Shown here: piece after piece, positions 1-21,616 of the stretch
Position numbering within the stretch: the stretch's first letter is position 1
How the letters are laid out: each line of letters begins with the position of its first letter
Assembly (NCBI GenBank): GCA_964019415.1
Contig: OZ025890.1
Coordinates: forward strand, 441,001 to 505,000
Length of the DNA stretch: 64,000 nt
Direction: 5' to 3'
Source: Ianthella basta
Taxonomy: Eukaryota; Porifera; Demospongiae; Verongiida; Ianthellidae
The notes under the pieces: generated by a model
Seen by the model: only the letters and a program-made list of their open reading frames with translations
Database searches by the model: none
Told to the model about the DNA's origin: nothing
Made by a program: the position numbers and the translations under genes

Positions 1-1230
1 TGCCAATAGCTGTTGGTTGAGTGACGTACACAGTGACTGCAACTCAGCCGTTTTAAGCACTAGGTCAGGTTTAGTCATACCACTCAGCACTTGAAGCGAA
101 ACCGAGGCACTCTCCTGCTGAACTTCAGGCACAGCCAACCTCTTATACTTGGACAGCTCCTTGCTGAGTTCTTCCTTCTCCTTTCTGAGGTCCATGATTT
201 CCTCGGCCATTCTTTGCATTGCCTCTTGGCGTCCCTTGAGCTCTGCTGCAAGCACTTGAGCAACTTCATTCTTGGCCACTGAGACAGGAGGACAGGGTTG
301 TGGTGTGTGGTAATGACCACTTAGTGTGGTTGCCATGGCACCCAACGGTGGTAGGTCAAGCTGATGGACAGCAGTTTCAGGCATACGCTCACTTGGGATC
401 CTATCCTGCACCATGGGAGGGGGAGGGGCAGTGGGCAGGCCCTCCATTCTGCCGCTGCCTGCGTCATGCTCAGTGTGATGAGCTAGTCCAACAGTTACTT
501 GTGTTACACTTAGCTGGCCTTCTCCCTCCATAAGCATCCTGTTGGCCTCTGTGTGGTCCATGTCTGCTGGCCATCGGAGGAACTGTGAGCTGCTCTCTTC
601 ACCACTACTCACTGTACGAGAGGACGCTGTGCTGCCTCTAAAAGAACGACTGTCTGACACACTCCTCTGGTCCATCTGCCCAGACAGGGGTGTGGTACAG
701 TCAGCTAAGTATCCTTGAGAATCAGGACGCTGCAGGGTTGCCTGTGTTGAATGCGCAGAGAACCTAAGCCACACCCTTCCTCTGAATCTCCCAAGGGAGA
801 ACCCCTCTGTGGGTGCTGTCAGGACCAACTGCATTTCATTGCAGCTTGCAGCCACTAGCCTCTTCAGCGCCTCCACCTTACTCCCATTGGTGACGTAGGT
901 AGATGTGGACTGGGAGGAGGGATGCTGGGTCTCCCCGTTTGTCAGAGGCAAACTCACCAACGTCTCTCCCTCCCCATACAGTAAATCAGGTTGCTGCGTG
1001 TTCCGGTCAAACACGGACAGAGCCACGCGCACCCGCCTACCGGAGCTGGAGCTCGCGTGTGACTCCTCGGGCAGGGTGAATCTGAATTTGGGCAATTCTG
1101 GAGGGTCGTCTGAGCAGACCGCCCGCAGGTAGAGTGTGGAGGCCTTGCTGACACTGCCCACCGACAGTTGGGCTTCGAATCTACCAACTTCGAGAAGTTT
1201 CAAGCGAGTGACTTTCACTTCGAGCTCCAT
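1..1230 (-). CDS. C2-like and coiled-coil protein, 5' exon (partial)
   Basis: One uninterrupted minus-strand frame runs from an ATG at 1230-1228 through the window edge (410 codons, no stop; I read every 60-base block). Residues ~1-150 look like a C2-type beta-sandwich: alternating hydrophobic strands, an RVALSVFDRN strand, and a GEGETLVSL segment. A Ser/Pro-rich linker follows. Residues ~325-410 are a predicted coiled coil rich in Lys, Glu and Leu, with heptads around KEKEELSKELSKYKRL. No signal peptide or membrane segment is seen. A C2 domain followed by coiled coil recalls CCDC33-type proteins, but I could not confirm this and give no symbol. The start is the first in-frame ATG and lies 116 bp from the divergent MRPL18 start, which fits a shared promoter. 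The 3' part of the gene is outside the window. Confidence 0.75.
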   Translation of the reverse strand, partial: MELEVKVTRLKLLEVGRFEAQLSVGSVSKASTLYLRAVCSDDPPELPKFRFTLPEESHASSSSGRRVRVALSVFDRNTQQPDLLYGEGETLVSLPLTNGETQHPSSQSTSTYVTNGSKVEALKRLVAASCNEMQLVLTAPTEGFSLGRFRGRVWLRFSAHSTQATLQRPDSQGYLADCTTPLSGQMDQRSVSDSRSFRGSTASSRTVSSGEESSSQFLRWPADMDHTEANRMLMEGEGQLSVTQVTVGLAHHTEHDAGSGRMEGLPTAPPPPMVQDRIPSERMPETAVHQLDLPPLGAMATTLSGHYHTPQPCPPVSVAKNEVAQVLAAELKGRQEAMQRMAEEIMDLRKEKEELSKELSKYKRLAVPEVQQESASVSLQVLSGMTKPDLVLKTAELQSLCTSLNQQLLA

Positions 1231-1346
1231 TATCCAGCATCAGTCACAGTGTAGCCTATTAAACCCAGCAACTGCATTACACGTGTGTTTGCACATTGCA
1301 AAGGAATCTAATGGCGGCCATTTGCAGCAAAGTCTAGTTCAACAAA
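1231..1346. promoter_or_regulatory. Bidirectional promoter interval (C2 protein / MRPL18)
   Basis: The interval between two divergent start codons is only 116 bp, so it must hold both 5' UTRs and core promoters. It contains a YY1-like element, AATGGCGGCCATT, at about 1310-1322, a motif common in promoters of ribosomal and mitochondrial housekeeping genes. No TATA box is evident. Function is inferred from position. Confidence 0.5.
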
Positions 1347-2358
1347 ATGGCCTCCAGAGTGAGCAGCGCATTGAGGCAGGTGATTTGCAGTAGGTTCCCA
1401 TTAGCGAGGAGTTTTCAATCACAGAGCCTCCAAAATGGCGCATTAGAGTCGCACAGTAATCTCGGAGACAACAGCTCCAAGACAAAGGTATCTGTCCCAA
1501 AGCACTTCGTCAACAGAAACCCGCGGAGTTTGGAGTATTTGGGTGTAGCGCCCAAACCGAAAGGCTTCAAGACCCGTAAACAGAAAGTGGACTATTATTA
1601 CAGGTATTCACACTATTTACATCAACTATGTGTTAATTTTTGATGTAGAAATGCTACCGAAGTGTACAAGTAACTTGTTGTTCATTGCAGGTTAGTTCTG
1701 GACATCTCCACACGCCACGTCTCAGCCTATGTGGAACACAACTCTGGTGTGAGGGTGGTGGAGGCATCCACTAAGGAGTTCTGCATTGCTCGTCACTTGT
1801 ACAAGACATGTGACGTATCGGCAGCTCACAACGTTGGGAGGGTGCTGGCCCATCGGATGTGTCAGATTGGGCTGACAAGGGTCATGTGGGAGGAACTGTA
1901 CTGGACCAGGAAGCACATGAAGGTGAGTGCGAGGCTGGGGGTGTCATTAGCCTGTGTGGGTGTGTCATTAGCCTGTGGGGGTGTGTCATTAGCCTGCGGG
2001 GGGGTGTCATTTGGTCCATGTTTCTTCAATTAAAGATATCAACTTAGCATGCTAACATACACATGCACAGTATTTATATATTGTAGAGTAGGGTTGATTG
2101 AATATTAATTTACTGATCTAGTATACTTCAGGAGTGTGTGCCACATGTATTAAAGGTTGTATTATGTGATCAGTGAGGCAGTGTCGTTCACTCCTTCAGT
2201 GTCTCTACCTGCTGTAGGTTGTTGCCTTCCTTAAGGGCATAAAGGGGGCCTCCATTTTACTGAATGAACCCAAAGTGAGGAAGACTCTGCCTTCACCATC
2301 ATCGCCACCATCACCACCACCATCATACAGACCGGAAGAATCCAGACAAACGCTGTAA
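1347..2358 (+). CDS. MRPL18: Mitochondrial large ribosomal subunit protein uL18m
   Basis: Three exons, 1347-1603, 1691-1922 and 2218-2358 (stop TAA 2356-2358), join in frame to 209 residues. uL18m belongs to the central protuberance of the mitoribosome large subunit. The N-terminus (MASRVSSALRQVICSRF) is basic and lacks acid residues, as in a mitochondrial targeting peptide. The family core is clear: NRNPRSLEYLGVA, then HVSAYVEHNSGVRVVEAST, then a helix with NVGRVLAHRMCQIG, close to vertebrate MRPL18. Introns are 87 and 295 bp with GT-AG ends. The first donor follows CAG and the second follows AAG. A canonical AATAAA lies at 2568-2573, 210 bp after the stop. Intron 2 begins with a short GTGTGTCATTAGCCT tandem repeat (~1936-2010). 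The C-terminal Ser/Pro/His tail is sponge-specific in look; otherwise the gene appears intact. Confidence 0.93.
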
Positions 2359-2671
2359 CCATTCTGTGTGTATGTGGTCTTTTTCTGAAATTCTTAATTA
2401 TGTTTGGACATAGATGTGTGTGTACTTGTCGATTATTATACTAAAGCATGGACAGTGGAACTGTACTAATGGATGATCTCTGTTTTAGCCTCATACCTGA
2501 GCTGCCCCGTTAATGATCACAGACGGCCTGGGTATGACGCTATCTCTGTTTATACACTCATCTGGTCAATAAACTTAATTCTCTGCCCATTACATTAATT
2601 AAGGGACATTATAATGGTCAAAAAGTTTGAAGTAATTGGCATCTATAAGTGACTATACCAAGACTGTGTGT

Positions 2672-4190
<1,519 letters not shown>

Positions 4191-4289
4191 TTTCGTGCCG
4201 ACCGCTAACGAGTTAATTACAGGGACCTCCCCCTATTCATTAGCTGAATTGTTCCGGAGGCATAGACGGATCAAGAGCTGTGTGGCGAG
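4191..4289. promoter_or_regulatory. Bidirectional promoter interval TMED2 / AP4B1
   Basis: Only 99 bp separate the two divergent start codons. The interval is not AT-rich and shows no TATA box. A TTCCGGAGG ETS-like core lies at about 4252-4260. Regulatory role is inferred from spacing. Confidence 0.5.
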
Positions 4290-13798
<9,509 letters not shown>

Positions 13799-14789
13799 GT
13801 TGTGACGACTATCTTAGTAATCTGGAATTGAATTGAATTTGCATTGTTACATTTGATTAGCATTGTCTTGTGTATAATTAATTTGGTTGCTTTCCTAAAT
13901 ATTGTGTAATAGATAGCAACAAACTTTAGGTAAGTTGGTCCATTTGGACTTCCTTATATGGTGATGGGGTCACCTAGTTATATAACATAATTACAGTATA
14001 ATTGTACAAAAACTGATTCAGCTCTTGCACTGAAGAGCAGAGAACATTTTAGCTAACTATTTCAGGACTTTGTCTAGCTTTGAAGATGCAGGAGAATCTG
14101 GAAGGAAGGAATTCTAAGCGAAATCACAGCTAGGCCCAACGGAAGTGGCCACATCCAAAGACAGTTAGGCAACGTGTCAAATCAAGACGCAATCATGAGC
14201 TGTCTGCATATTAAAGTTAGGAACAGGTTATAGACACGTCTTGCAAATACAAAGAAATTTGTAAGTTCTCTCACTCAATAATGAGTTCATTGCATACTAG
14301 ATCGTTCTACATATTCAGTTAGGCCATTTGTTGCATTCCGCTGAAATTGGCCAGAGGTCAGTGCAGTAACAAATAAGGGGTCATGCAACAATGGCCCACC
14401 ATCTTCAAAGACAGTGGTTTGAAGTGATAGTAGCCTCGTAAACTGCATAGGCCCCTGCATGATATCGAAGTGTCAGTTGGTACAGCTCACCAAGTCATTG
14501 TACATATATACCATACATTGAATGGTTTTGGCCATTCTGGCCCCCGAAGGCTAACCAGAAGACACCCACTCCACTGAGTTGGTACAAGTCTATGCACACA
14601 TGAGTGCAGTAAACAACACTTCACAGCAGACTAATACAATATAGTATAATGTTATACATTAGAATGCAATCTGAGTGTTAACACACCGTAAAATAGCTTG
14701 TGTCCGCCTACATCTGTGTGGAACTGAAATGGTGTTTGCTTCTGCTGAAATGGTGCATGCATCTTTACTGTACTGCCATGTGTTGGTGT
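13799..14789. other. Convergent intergenic region, AP4B1 / collagen 1
   Basis: This ~990-bp stretch between two convergent genes shows no credible coding frame. It should contain both 3' UTRs. Its first ~100 bases resemble the sequence after the duplicated AP4B1 exons at 20842, so the duplication extended past the stop codon. Confidence 0.6.
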
Positions 14790-17760
14790 CTATTTAGTGC
14801 AGACAACGCACGACATCTCCTTCCGTCGGTCATATGGAGGACAGGGTATGCCGTGGTTGCAGTCTCCCTGAACATGGTACATCAGAGCACCATCATTATT
14901 AGCTTGCTGCCCTGGCACTGTCTCTGGATATTGGTCAAGGCAGACAAACATGTTCCTTCCCGCGTGTCTAAAGTGTCCACTCATGAGCCACCCGCTGTAC
15001 TCCACCTGCCATCCTGATGGACACTGGTATGTCCCTGGTACCATAATGTGTTTGGAGCGAGTGCTGACCTCACACACAGCACAAGGGATGTTGTGCTCTT
15101 TGTATTGAGAGGAGGGAAGAGCCTGGCCATTGTATAATTCATACTCTGCTCCATACAAATATGCTCCCTCAGCATTCGTGGTTGTGGCCTGAGGATGGTA
15201 CTTGGCATCCTTCACTGCACAGATGTAGTTGGCTCCTCCACCGTGGTGGCCAAAATAACTCCCTGCTGTGATGCCATCATACACCTTACCAGTCCCACTC
15301 ACTGATGGGCAGGTGGTCCTCCCCCACCTCACGTAGGTCACACCCCCAGAACCAGGTGGTCCAGGAGGGCCACTCTTCCCCTCTCCACCTGGTGGTCCCT
15401 GCGGGCCAGTGTAGCCTCGATGACCGGGAAGCCCTGGAGCACCAATTGGCCCAGGTGGCCCCTGTGGCCCAGTGTGGCCACGAGGGCCAGAGTTTCCTTT
15501 AGGACCGAGTGGGCCAAGTGGCCCCTGTGGCCCAGCTTGGCCATGAGAACCAGAAGGGCCCTGTATGCCTGGAGGTCCGATGTTGCCAGGTGGACCAGAA
15601 ATGCCTATTTCTCCTGGTGTACCACGATTCCCTTTCATTCCTTTCTCACCACTCTCTCCCTTGGGCCCTGCTACACCCCTTTCACCCTTTGCTCCTGCTG
15701 GCCCTGGTAGTCCCTTGCAGGTGCATGTTCCATTGGCTAGAGGCACTGTCAGCAGTGCTGCAGCCAGGTCCCCAATGAGGTCTAGGGAGGAGTTGACACT
15801 TGCAGACAGGTACACCTTGGTGGAGTCATTCTCGGTGATACGCCTCAGTGTGTCAGCCTCTACAGTAGATCTTAAACCAACAGCATACAGGCTAATGTTT
15901 CGTTTGCTGGCTAATTCAGCTGCCTCCATTTGGTGTCGCCGTGTGTCAGTTGCCCAGTTGACAGCAATGAGCACCGCCTTGTGTTTGGCATTTGGTCTTG
16001 CTGAAGTGCTAAGCTCTGTTACTGCACGTTCAATGGCATTCCCCACATTGGCACCGAAGTTGCGAATGTTTCGGTCCACTGGTATTCCATTGATCTTGCT
16101 CTCAATCTCTTGCACATTGGCCACATCAGTGAAAGGGAGGACTGTTGTGGAGGATCGTCCGTACTTGACCAGACACACTCTGGTGTCCACACATCCCACA
16201 TTGAGTGCCCTCAGGAGAGCAACAGCAAAGGCTTTCACTGCATTTGCACCATCGCTGTTAAGTGCAAGAGGGTCGATGGAGAAGTCCAAGATGAAAGTGA
16301 TCTCTAGAGCATCTGCACAGGAACAAACAATTACATACATACACACTATCATCCAGTCATGTGTTGGTACAAAGCTCTTGTGACCATTATTCTGATTACA
16401 TGACACTGGTCACTGCTCAAGGTGCTATCTAGGATGCAAATTTTGTAAATAGCAACTGGGTAATGTTTGGGGGAGGAAGCTGGAATGTTTAGGGGAGAAG
16501 TCCCCCCTCCCAGTAGATTGAACCCTGCTGCTTGCATGTGCACTTGTTGGGGCGAGTGAAGCGAAGCCCTTCTCTTTTGGGTAGTGCAAAACCAGAAGAC
16601 ATAGTATGTCACGGAAGTCGTAGTACGTCGCTCCATATATGGTTCTTTGGACAGGCTTGCACAACACACCTGCATGGCTGATGTGCACAACCTGTTGCCA
16701 CAACTGCTAAACGGCGCTGAGGCCACGAGAGCAATGGGTACATCTGTATGTATTCTTATTCTTATTTTAATTCAGGCGACCCCTCAGCCCAAGGCGACCC
16801 CCTCAGCCCAAGGCGACCCCCTCAGCCCAAGGCGACCCCTTCAGCCCAAGGCAACCCCCTCAGCCCAAGGCGACCCCCTCAGCCCAAGGCGACCCCTCAG
16901 CCCAAGGCGACCCCCTCAGCCCAAAGCGACCCCCTCAGCCCAAGGCGACCCCCTCAGCCCAAGGCGACCCCCTCAGCCCAAGGCGACCCCCTCAGCCCAA
17001 GACGACCCCCTCAGCCCAAGGTGACCCCCTCAGCCCAAGGCGACCCCCTCAGCCCAAGGCTGGTATGAATGGGGGACCCATGTATATGGCTAGGCATTTC
17101 CAGCAAGGTCTCAACACAGTGTTCCGGTAATCAGTCATCCTTTTACCACCAGCCGCTGTGCAAGCTCCAGCTCGCCCCCACAATGTTTCACATTCGTCTA
17201 GTTACTTGCCCATATTGGTTATAGGACTAAGGTAGCCCTTCCCCTTGTATGTATACACACCTGGACAGCCAAGTATCTTATATGATTGTTGTCTTCTCCT
17301 AGAACACTTCTATAATACCATGCATTTTCAGCTAAAAGTAGAGTTGATAGCAATGTGACTGAACTATTCTCTTTGGGTGACAACTCCATAGCTGGGGAGC
17401 ACAGGGATATATCGATCGCTATTCCCATTTGGAGTCAAATGGAATTCTTGCTTATGGTACATTTTTCAATCAGTTGTATAAATAGTGCAGCGCAAAGAAA
17501 GGTTTATAGCTATAAAGTTTCCTTTGACCTTATAAGCTAGGAGCTGAATACTCACTATTTTGTCCCTGATCTGCTTGTATTTGATTGACAGCAATTGTCA
17601 GAACTGAATGTCAGCCATGGAGTACATGTGTATGGGAGGGGATAGAATGCACAGTGACAAACTGACAGTTGTTGCACATGTCACAAGTTCAAGAAGTGTA
17701 GCTATGTGTTCAGACACACGGCTCTGACAACTCACCTAGGAAGACAGTGATGAGGAACAT
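14790..17760 (-). CDS. Secreted vWA-collagen with spongin-type C-terminal domain (gene 1)
   Basis: Two coding exons are proposed: 17760-17736 (MFLITVFLG, a short hydrophobic start) and 16312-14790, joined at phase 1, 515 residues. The large exon encodes a vWA domain ([14 protein letters not shown] at its start), a CTC cysteine pair, about 115 residues of Gly-X-Y triple helix, then a ~160-residue C-terminal domain opening [13 protein letters not shown] and ending CVVCTK. That last domain is the one seen in sponge short-chain collagens and resembles collagen IV NC1 in its cysteine pattern. The protein is presumably an extracellular-matrix component that trimerises. The 13-codon second exon present in genes 2-4 is damaged here (acceptor AG changed to AA near 17603); because it is phase 1-1, skipping keeps the frame. 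The short signal peptide makes the true start less certain than in the sister genes. Confidence 0.8.
16778..17062. repeat. 18-bp minisatellite in collagen gene 1 intron
   Basis: About 16 copies of CCCTCAGCCCAAGGCGAC in the 1.4-kb intron. No homologous array is seen in the sister genes' introns. Confidence 0.9.
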
Positions 17761-18209
17761 CGCTGCACTAGCTACTACTGAGTAACTCTTAGACTTCACG
17801 CCCAACGCTGTGGTATACAGTTGAGTGGCCAATCCAATTGCCTTGTAAGTTGACCAAATATGGGCATCACTCTCAAAATATGCATGTCACCTGACTGTTA
17901 GCATCCATGCATGTCATTTGATACAGTAGATACAGTATAAATTGTAGGGTGGAGGCTTACAGGGTACTTTATATAGCTGGTATGTGAAACAGGCATGCAG
18001 CTGGCAGTCAGCAACCTAGCCCTTTTTGTATACATAGCTATAGCTAGCTAGCCACACAAATTGAAATGAATCTATAGTACCAAATAACAGGACATGATAA
18101 ACAATGTTGTGAACCCAAAGTGTTTCATCTGGGGGAATTAACTGTTGTGCATGCCAAAGATTACATCACTGACCATGCTGTCGACATGTGTTGCACATGT
18201 CAATCTACA
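17761..18209. other. Upstream region of collagen gene 1
   Basis: AT-rich, no coding frame. A TATA-like CTTTATATAG lies at about 17969-17978, ~210 bp from the proposed start, unlike the ~75-bp spacing in genes 2-4. The X-box-like palindrome of those genes is not seen. A conserved block (GGGGAATTAACTG ... GATTACATCACTGA) at ~18131-18175 recurs at ~28056 and ~31407. Confidence 0.5.
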
Positions 18210-18370
18210 GGGCATGCTTTTGAATGTAACAACCTTGCATGGATATCAAAGGGTCAAAGGTCATATGTTTGACACCTATGTACGATGGAACCCTTTCAAC
18301 ACATGACCTTCGTCAGGTGTACTATTGTTGCCTCATCCCTCCCCTCCCCCAGTGTGACCTGGACCATATA
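18210..18370 (+). pseudogene. AP4B1 intron 16 / exon 17 fragment (LINE-free copy)
   Basis: Positions 18210-18365 align by eye with AP4B1 intron 16 on both sides of the LINE: ATCAAAGGGTCAAAGGTC matches ~9154-9172, and TATTGTTGCCTCATCCCTCC matches 12633-12652. The acceptor AG and first ~12 bases of exon 17 (GTGACCTGGA) are present; then similarity stops. The LINE is absent, so this is an empty-site paralogue. Confidence 0.7.
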
Positions 18371-18697
18371 TGTACAAGGGAATTAGGAATGCATGCCGAG
18401 TGAACTCCACAGAAGTGAGGTTTATCATACTGTTGAGTAGCTAGCTTGTTTCTATCCTTTTCAGCTAGTCATTTGATCCTAAATCTCTTTAAAATTAATT
18501 GTAAAGGAAAATTTTATTATAGACTAGCAATATATTATTCATGCATGATGCAAATTCACACTGATCACAATAGTTGTATACAATGGAAGCTATGACACTG
18601 CAGTGTTGTGTGATGAGGAGCATGCAAATGAGCTGTACAAGAACATAGCTGTTCAGTATTATCCTGTACACTAGGTGTGTGTAAGTGTTAGTGTGTG
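18371..18697. other. Non-coding, nothing recognised
   Basis: AT-rich sequence without a supported gene. Its right part resembles the region 3' of collagen gene 3 (~24230-24350; shared CAATGGAAGCTATGACACTG), so it is probably the 3' flank of the collagen relic. Confidence 0.5.
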
Positions 18698-19111
18698 CTA
18701 CTTTGTGCACACCACACAAGTAAGTTCTTTAGTGGAGCTGTACGGAGGGCAGGGAAGGACCTCACAGTCAACTTCAACTGTGTATACTTCTGCTGATGAT
18801 GCATGATTCCCTGCACTCCCTGGCACAGACTCTTGATAGCTGTCAAGGCAGAGGTACTCTGAACGGCCATGATGATGATGTTCACTTGTCAGGTAGCCCC
18901 AGTACTCACGGGTCCATCCACTGGGGCACTGAGTTGCCCCCGGTATCATGAGCTGTCTGTTGCGTGTGGTGGTGCACACAGCACAAGGAGCATTGTGGCT
19001 ATGTACATTTCTGAATTTTGTACTTCCTTCATATTCCATATTGTGTTGAGCATATTGTCTTGCTGAAGTGCTAAGCTATGTTACTGCATGTTCAATGCCA
19101 TGTCCCGCATT
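18698..19111 (-). pseudogene. Collagen relic: fused vWA scrap and spongin-type C-terminal domain
   Basis: On the minus strand 19037-18698 encodes about 110 residues of a C-terminal domain ([18 protein letters not shown], then GWTREYWGYL, ending CVVCTK), closest to gene 3. It is directly preceded by ~70 bases (19111-19040) of a vWA-coding segment. The remainder of vWA, the whole Gly-X-Y region and the start of the C-terminal domain are missing, so an internal deletion joined the two. The 5' side is cut where the AP4B1-type minisatellite begins. No start exon is seen. It is a dead copy. Confidence 0.85.
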
Positions 19112-20330
19112 GGGGCGGGGTATCTGCAGTGGGTGGGTGATTGCTGGAGGGCGGGGTGGCTGCTGGGGGCGGGGTGGCTGCTGGAGGGCGGGGTGGCTGC
19201 TGGGGGCAGGGTGGCTGCTGAGGGGCAGGGTGGCTGCTGGAGGGCGGGGTGGCTGCTGGGGGGCAGGGTGGCTGCTGGAGGGCGGGGTGGCTGCTGGGGG
19301 CGGGGTATCTGCTGTGGGTGGGTGGCTCCTGGAGGGTGGGGTATCTGCTGTGGGCGGGTGGCTGCTAGAGGGTGGGGTGGCTGCTGGAGGGCGGGGTGGC
19401 TGCTGGAGGACGGGGTGGCTGCTGGAGGGCGGGGTGGCTGCTGGAGGGCGGGGTGGCTGCTGGAGGGCGGGGTGGCTGCTGGAGGGCGGGATGGCTGCTG
19501 GGGGCGGGGTGGCTGCTGGGGGCGGGGTGGCTGCTGGAGGGCGGGTGTCTGCTGTGGGGTGGGGTGTCTGCTGGGGGCAGGGTGGCTGCTGGGGGCGGGG
19601 TATCTGCTGTGGGTGGGTGGCTGCTGAAGGGCGGGGTGTCTGCTGGGGGCGGGGTGGCTGCTGGAGGGCGGGGTGGCTGCTGGAGGGCGGGGTGGCTGCT
19701 GGGGGTGGGGTGGCTGCTGGAGGGCGGGGTGGCTGCTGGGGGCGGGGTGGCTGCTGGAGGGCGGGGTGTCTGCTGTGGGGTGGGGTGTCTGCTGGGGGCA
19801 GGGTGGCTGCTGGGGGCAGGGTGGCTGCTGGGGGCGGGGTGGCTGCTGGAGGGCGGGGTGGCTGCTGGAGGGTGGGGTGACTGCTGGGGGTGGGGTGGCT
19901 GCTGGAGGGCGGGGTGTCTGCTGTGGGGTGGGGTGTCTGCTGGGGGCAGGGTGTCTGCTGGGGGCGGGGTGGCTGCTGGGGGCGGGGTGGCTGCTGGAGG
20001 GCGGGGTGTCTGCTGTGGGGTGGGGTGTTTGCTGGGGGCAGGGTGGCTGCTGGGGGCGGGGTGGCTGCTGAAGGGCGGGGTGTCTGCTGGGGGCGGGGTG
20101 GCTGCTGGAGGGTGGGGTGGCTGCTGGAGGACGGGGTGGCTGCTGGAAGGCGGGGTGGCTGCTGTGGGGTGGGGTGTTTGCTGGGGGCAGGGTGGCTGCT
20201 GGGGGCGGGGTGGCTGCTGAAGGGCGGGGTGGCTGCTGGGGGCGGGGTGGCTGCTGGAGGGTGGGGTGGCTGCTGGAGGGCGGGGTGGCTGCTGGGGGCG
20301 GGGTGGCTGCTGGGGGCGGGGTGGCTCTAC
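19105..20330. repeat. Expanded AP4B1 intron-17-type minisatellite (~19 bp)
   Basis: About 60 copies of the unit seen at 12813-13300, ending in the same unique flank (TTGTATGTATGCATGCAGC) before the duplicated exon 18. The array is about 2.5 times longer than in the parent gene. ORFs of up to 371 residues here are low-complexity artefacts. Confidence 0.9.
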
Positions 20331-20421
20331 GGCCACTGGTACCAGCGTATTGTATGTATGCATGCAGCTACATATTTCATCACACCATGTACTGTTCATG
20401 GTTTTCACTCCCAATCTGTAG

Positions 20422-20841
20422 TGATGAAATGAAACTAGAACTGGCTGTAGTCCCCACCCCTGAAGAGCTAACCAGGACAATGCAGGAGAGAAGTGTTTTC
20501 ACCATGGCATCCAGTCCACCGGACCACGCAGTGATGAAATTCTTCTTCTTCGCGCAACATGTCAGTTCCTCTTTGAAGTGTCAGCACTTCTATATTATAG
20601 TGCTTCCATATGCATACAATAGTGTTTTGGTATCCTACTGACTCCCTCCCACCCCCACTCCCTCCTGCAGGCATCCACCCCCAACTACCTCCTGGTTGAG
20701 TCTGCGGTAGACAAAGCGTCTCAGTTGATGACGGTGTCTTTGAAGTGTGAGGAGCCAGACCATGTGGAGCCGTTCATGAGGTACTTTAGAAAGTCATTAG
20801 TCGGCCGGTGGATGGCAGCAGGCGAACTGGACCTTTTGTAG
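20422..20841 (+). pseudogene. AP4B1: Duplicated AP4B1 terminal exons (18' and 19')
   Basis: Exon 18' (20422-20560) and exon 19' (20671-20841, stop TAG) have exactly the lengths of the parent exons (139 and 171 bp) with intact splice sites. Over 310 bp I count eight substitutions: six synonymous and two changing residues (Asp to Glu, Glu to Lys), with no indel. There is no start codon or upstream trunk, so on its own it is a 3' gene fragment. The mild divergence leaves open use as alternative last exons of AP4B1, whose exon 17 donor is 7.6 kb upstream on the same strand. Confidence 0.85.
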
Positions 20842-21616
20842 GTTGTGACAACTATCTTAGTAATTTGGAATTGAATTGAATCTGTATCATGTTTTGATTA
20901 CTGTTGTCTTGTGTGCAGTAGCTTTTGTATGACATATAAATATTGTGTGATGAGTACAAATGTGACACAAACATGTACATAGGTACTGTACTTCTATAGG
21001 TATAACCTGCTCTGCTTGGGCATCCTTATATGGTGTTTGGGGTGACCTAATTGCAACTCTGACCTGCTATCTCGTACTTCCTCGCACACGCATATTTGGG
21101 GCAGGAAGTAGGGAATGGCAGACCAGACTATCTAATTGTATAACGTACATATGCAACAATTGTTACAGCTCCTGGACGGAGAGTGGAGACTCATCTAACA
21201 TTTAGCTATCCATTAATTTTCATGACGTCACTCAGTCTTTGGAGATCATCTCACTTTGCAAAAGACAGTAAAGTGGAACACGCTGTCATTTGTATGCATA
21301 AGTTGGGAACAGGTAGTGGTCCCTGATAACATGTCAGTTGGTGTGCATAGTTAAACACACCAGATGTACTGTACTTGACGTGGTTAGGACCATTCTGGCC
21401 CCAAAGCCCAACCCAGGAACATTCACTGCACAAGACTACAATGTGTTGGTGGATTGTAGCAAGTCCATGCATGCAGTGCAAAAATAACTCTTCATTGCAG
21501 ACACATAATTATACCATACATTAAGTAGACTCAATCTTTATATACTATAGAATAGAATAAATCTACCGAAGTGGTGTATGCATGTGTATACAGTCTTGCC
21601 ATGCATGTGTTAGTGT
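20842..21616. other. Convergent intergenic region, AP4B1 copy / collagen 2
   Basis: About 775 bp without a coding frame, equivalent to 13799-14789 of the parent arrangement but considerably diverged. Confidence 0.6.

Noticed and set aside
15565..16383. Plus-strand 272-residue Pro/Ser-rich ORF opposite collagen gene 1, and similar antisense ORFs at genes 2-5
   Set aside because: They are antisense shadows of Gly-X-Y and vWA coding sequence; domain content is on the minus strand.
16647..17068. Pro-rich [12 protein letters not shown] repeat ORF
   Set aside because: 18-bp minisatellite within an intron of collagen gene 1.
19068..20480. Gly/Trp/Leu-rich (plus) and Pro/Ser/His-rich (minus) ORFs up to 371 residues
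   Set aside because: They are translations of the ~19-bp minisatellite in several frames at once, with no conserved start or domain.
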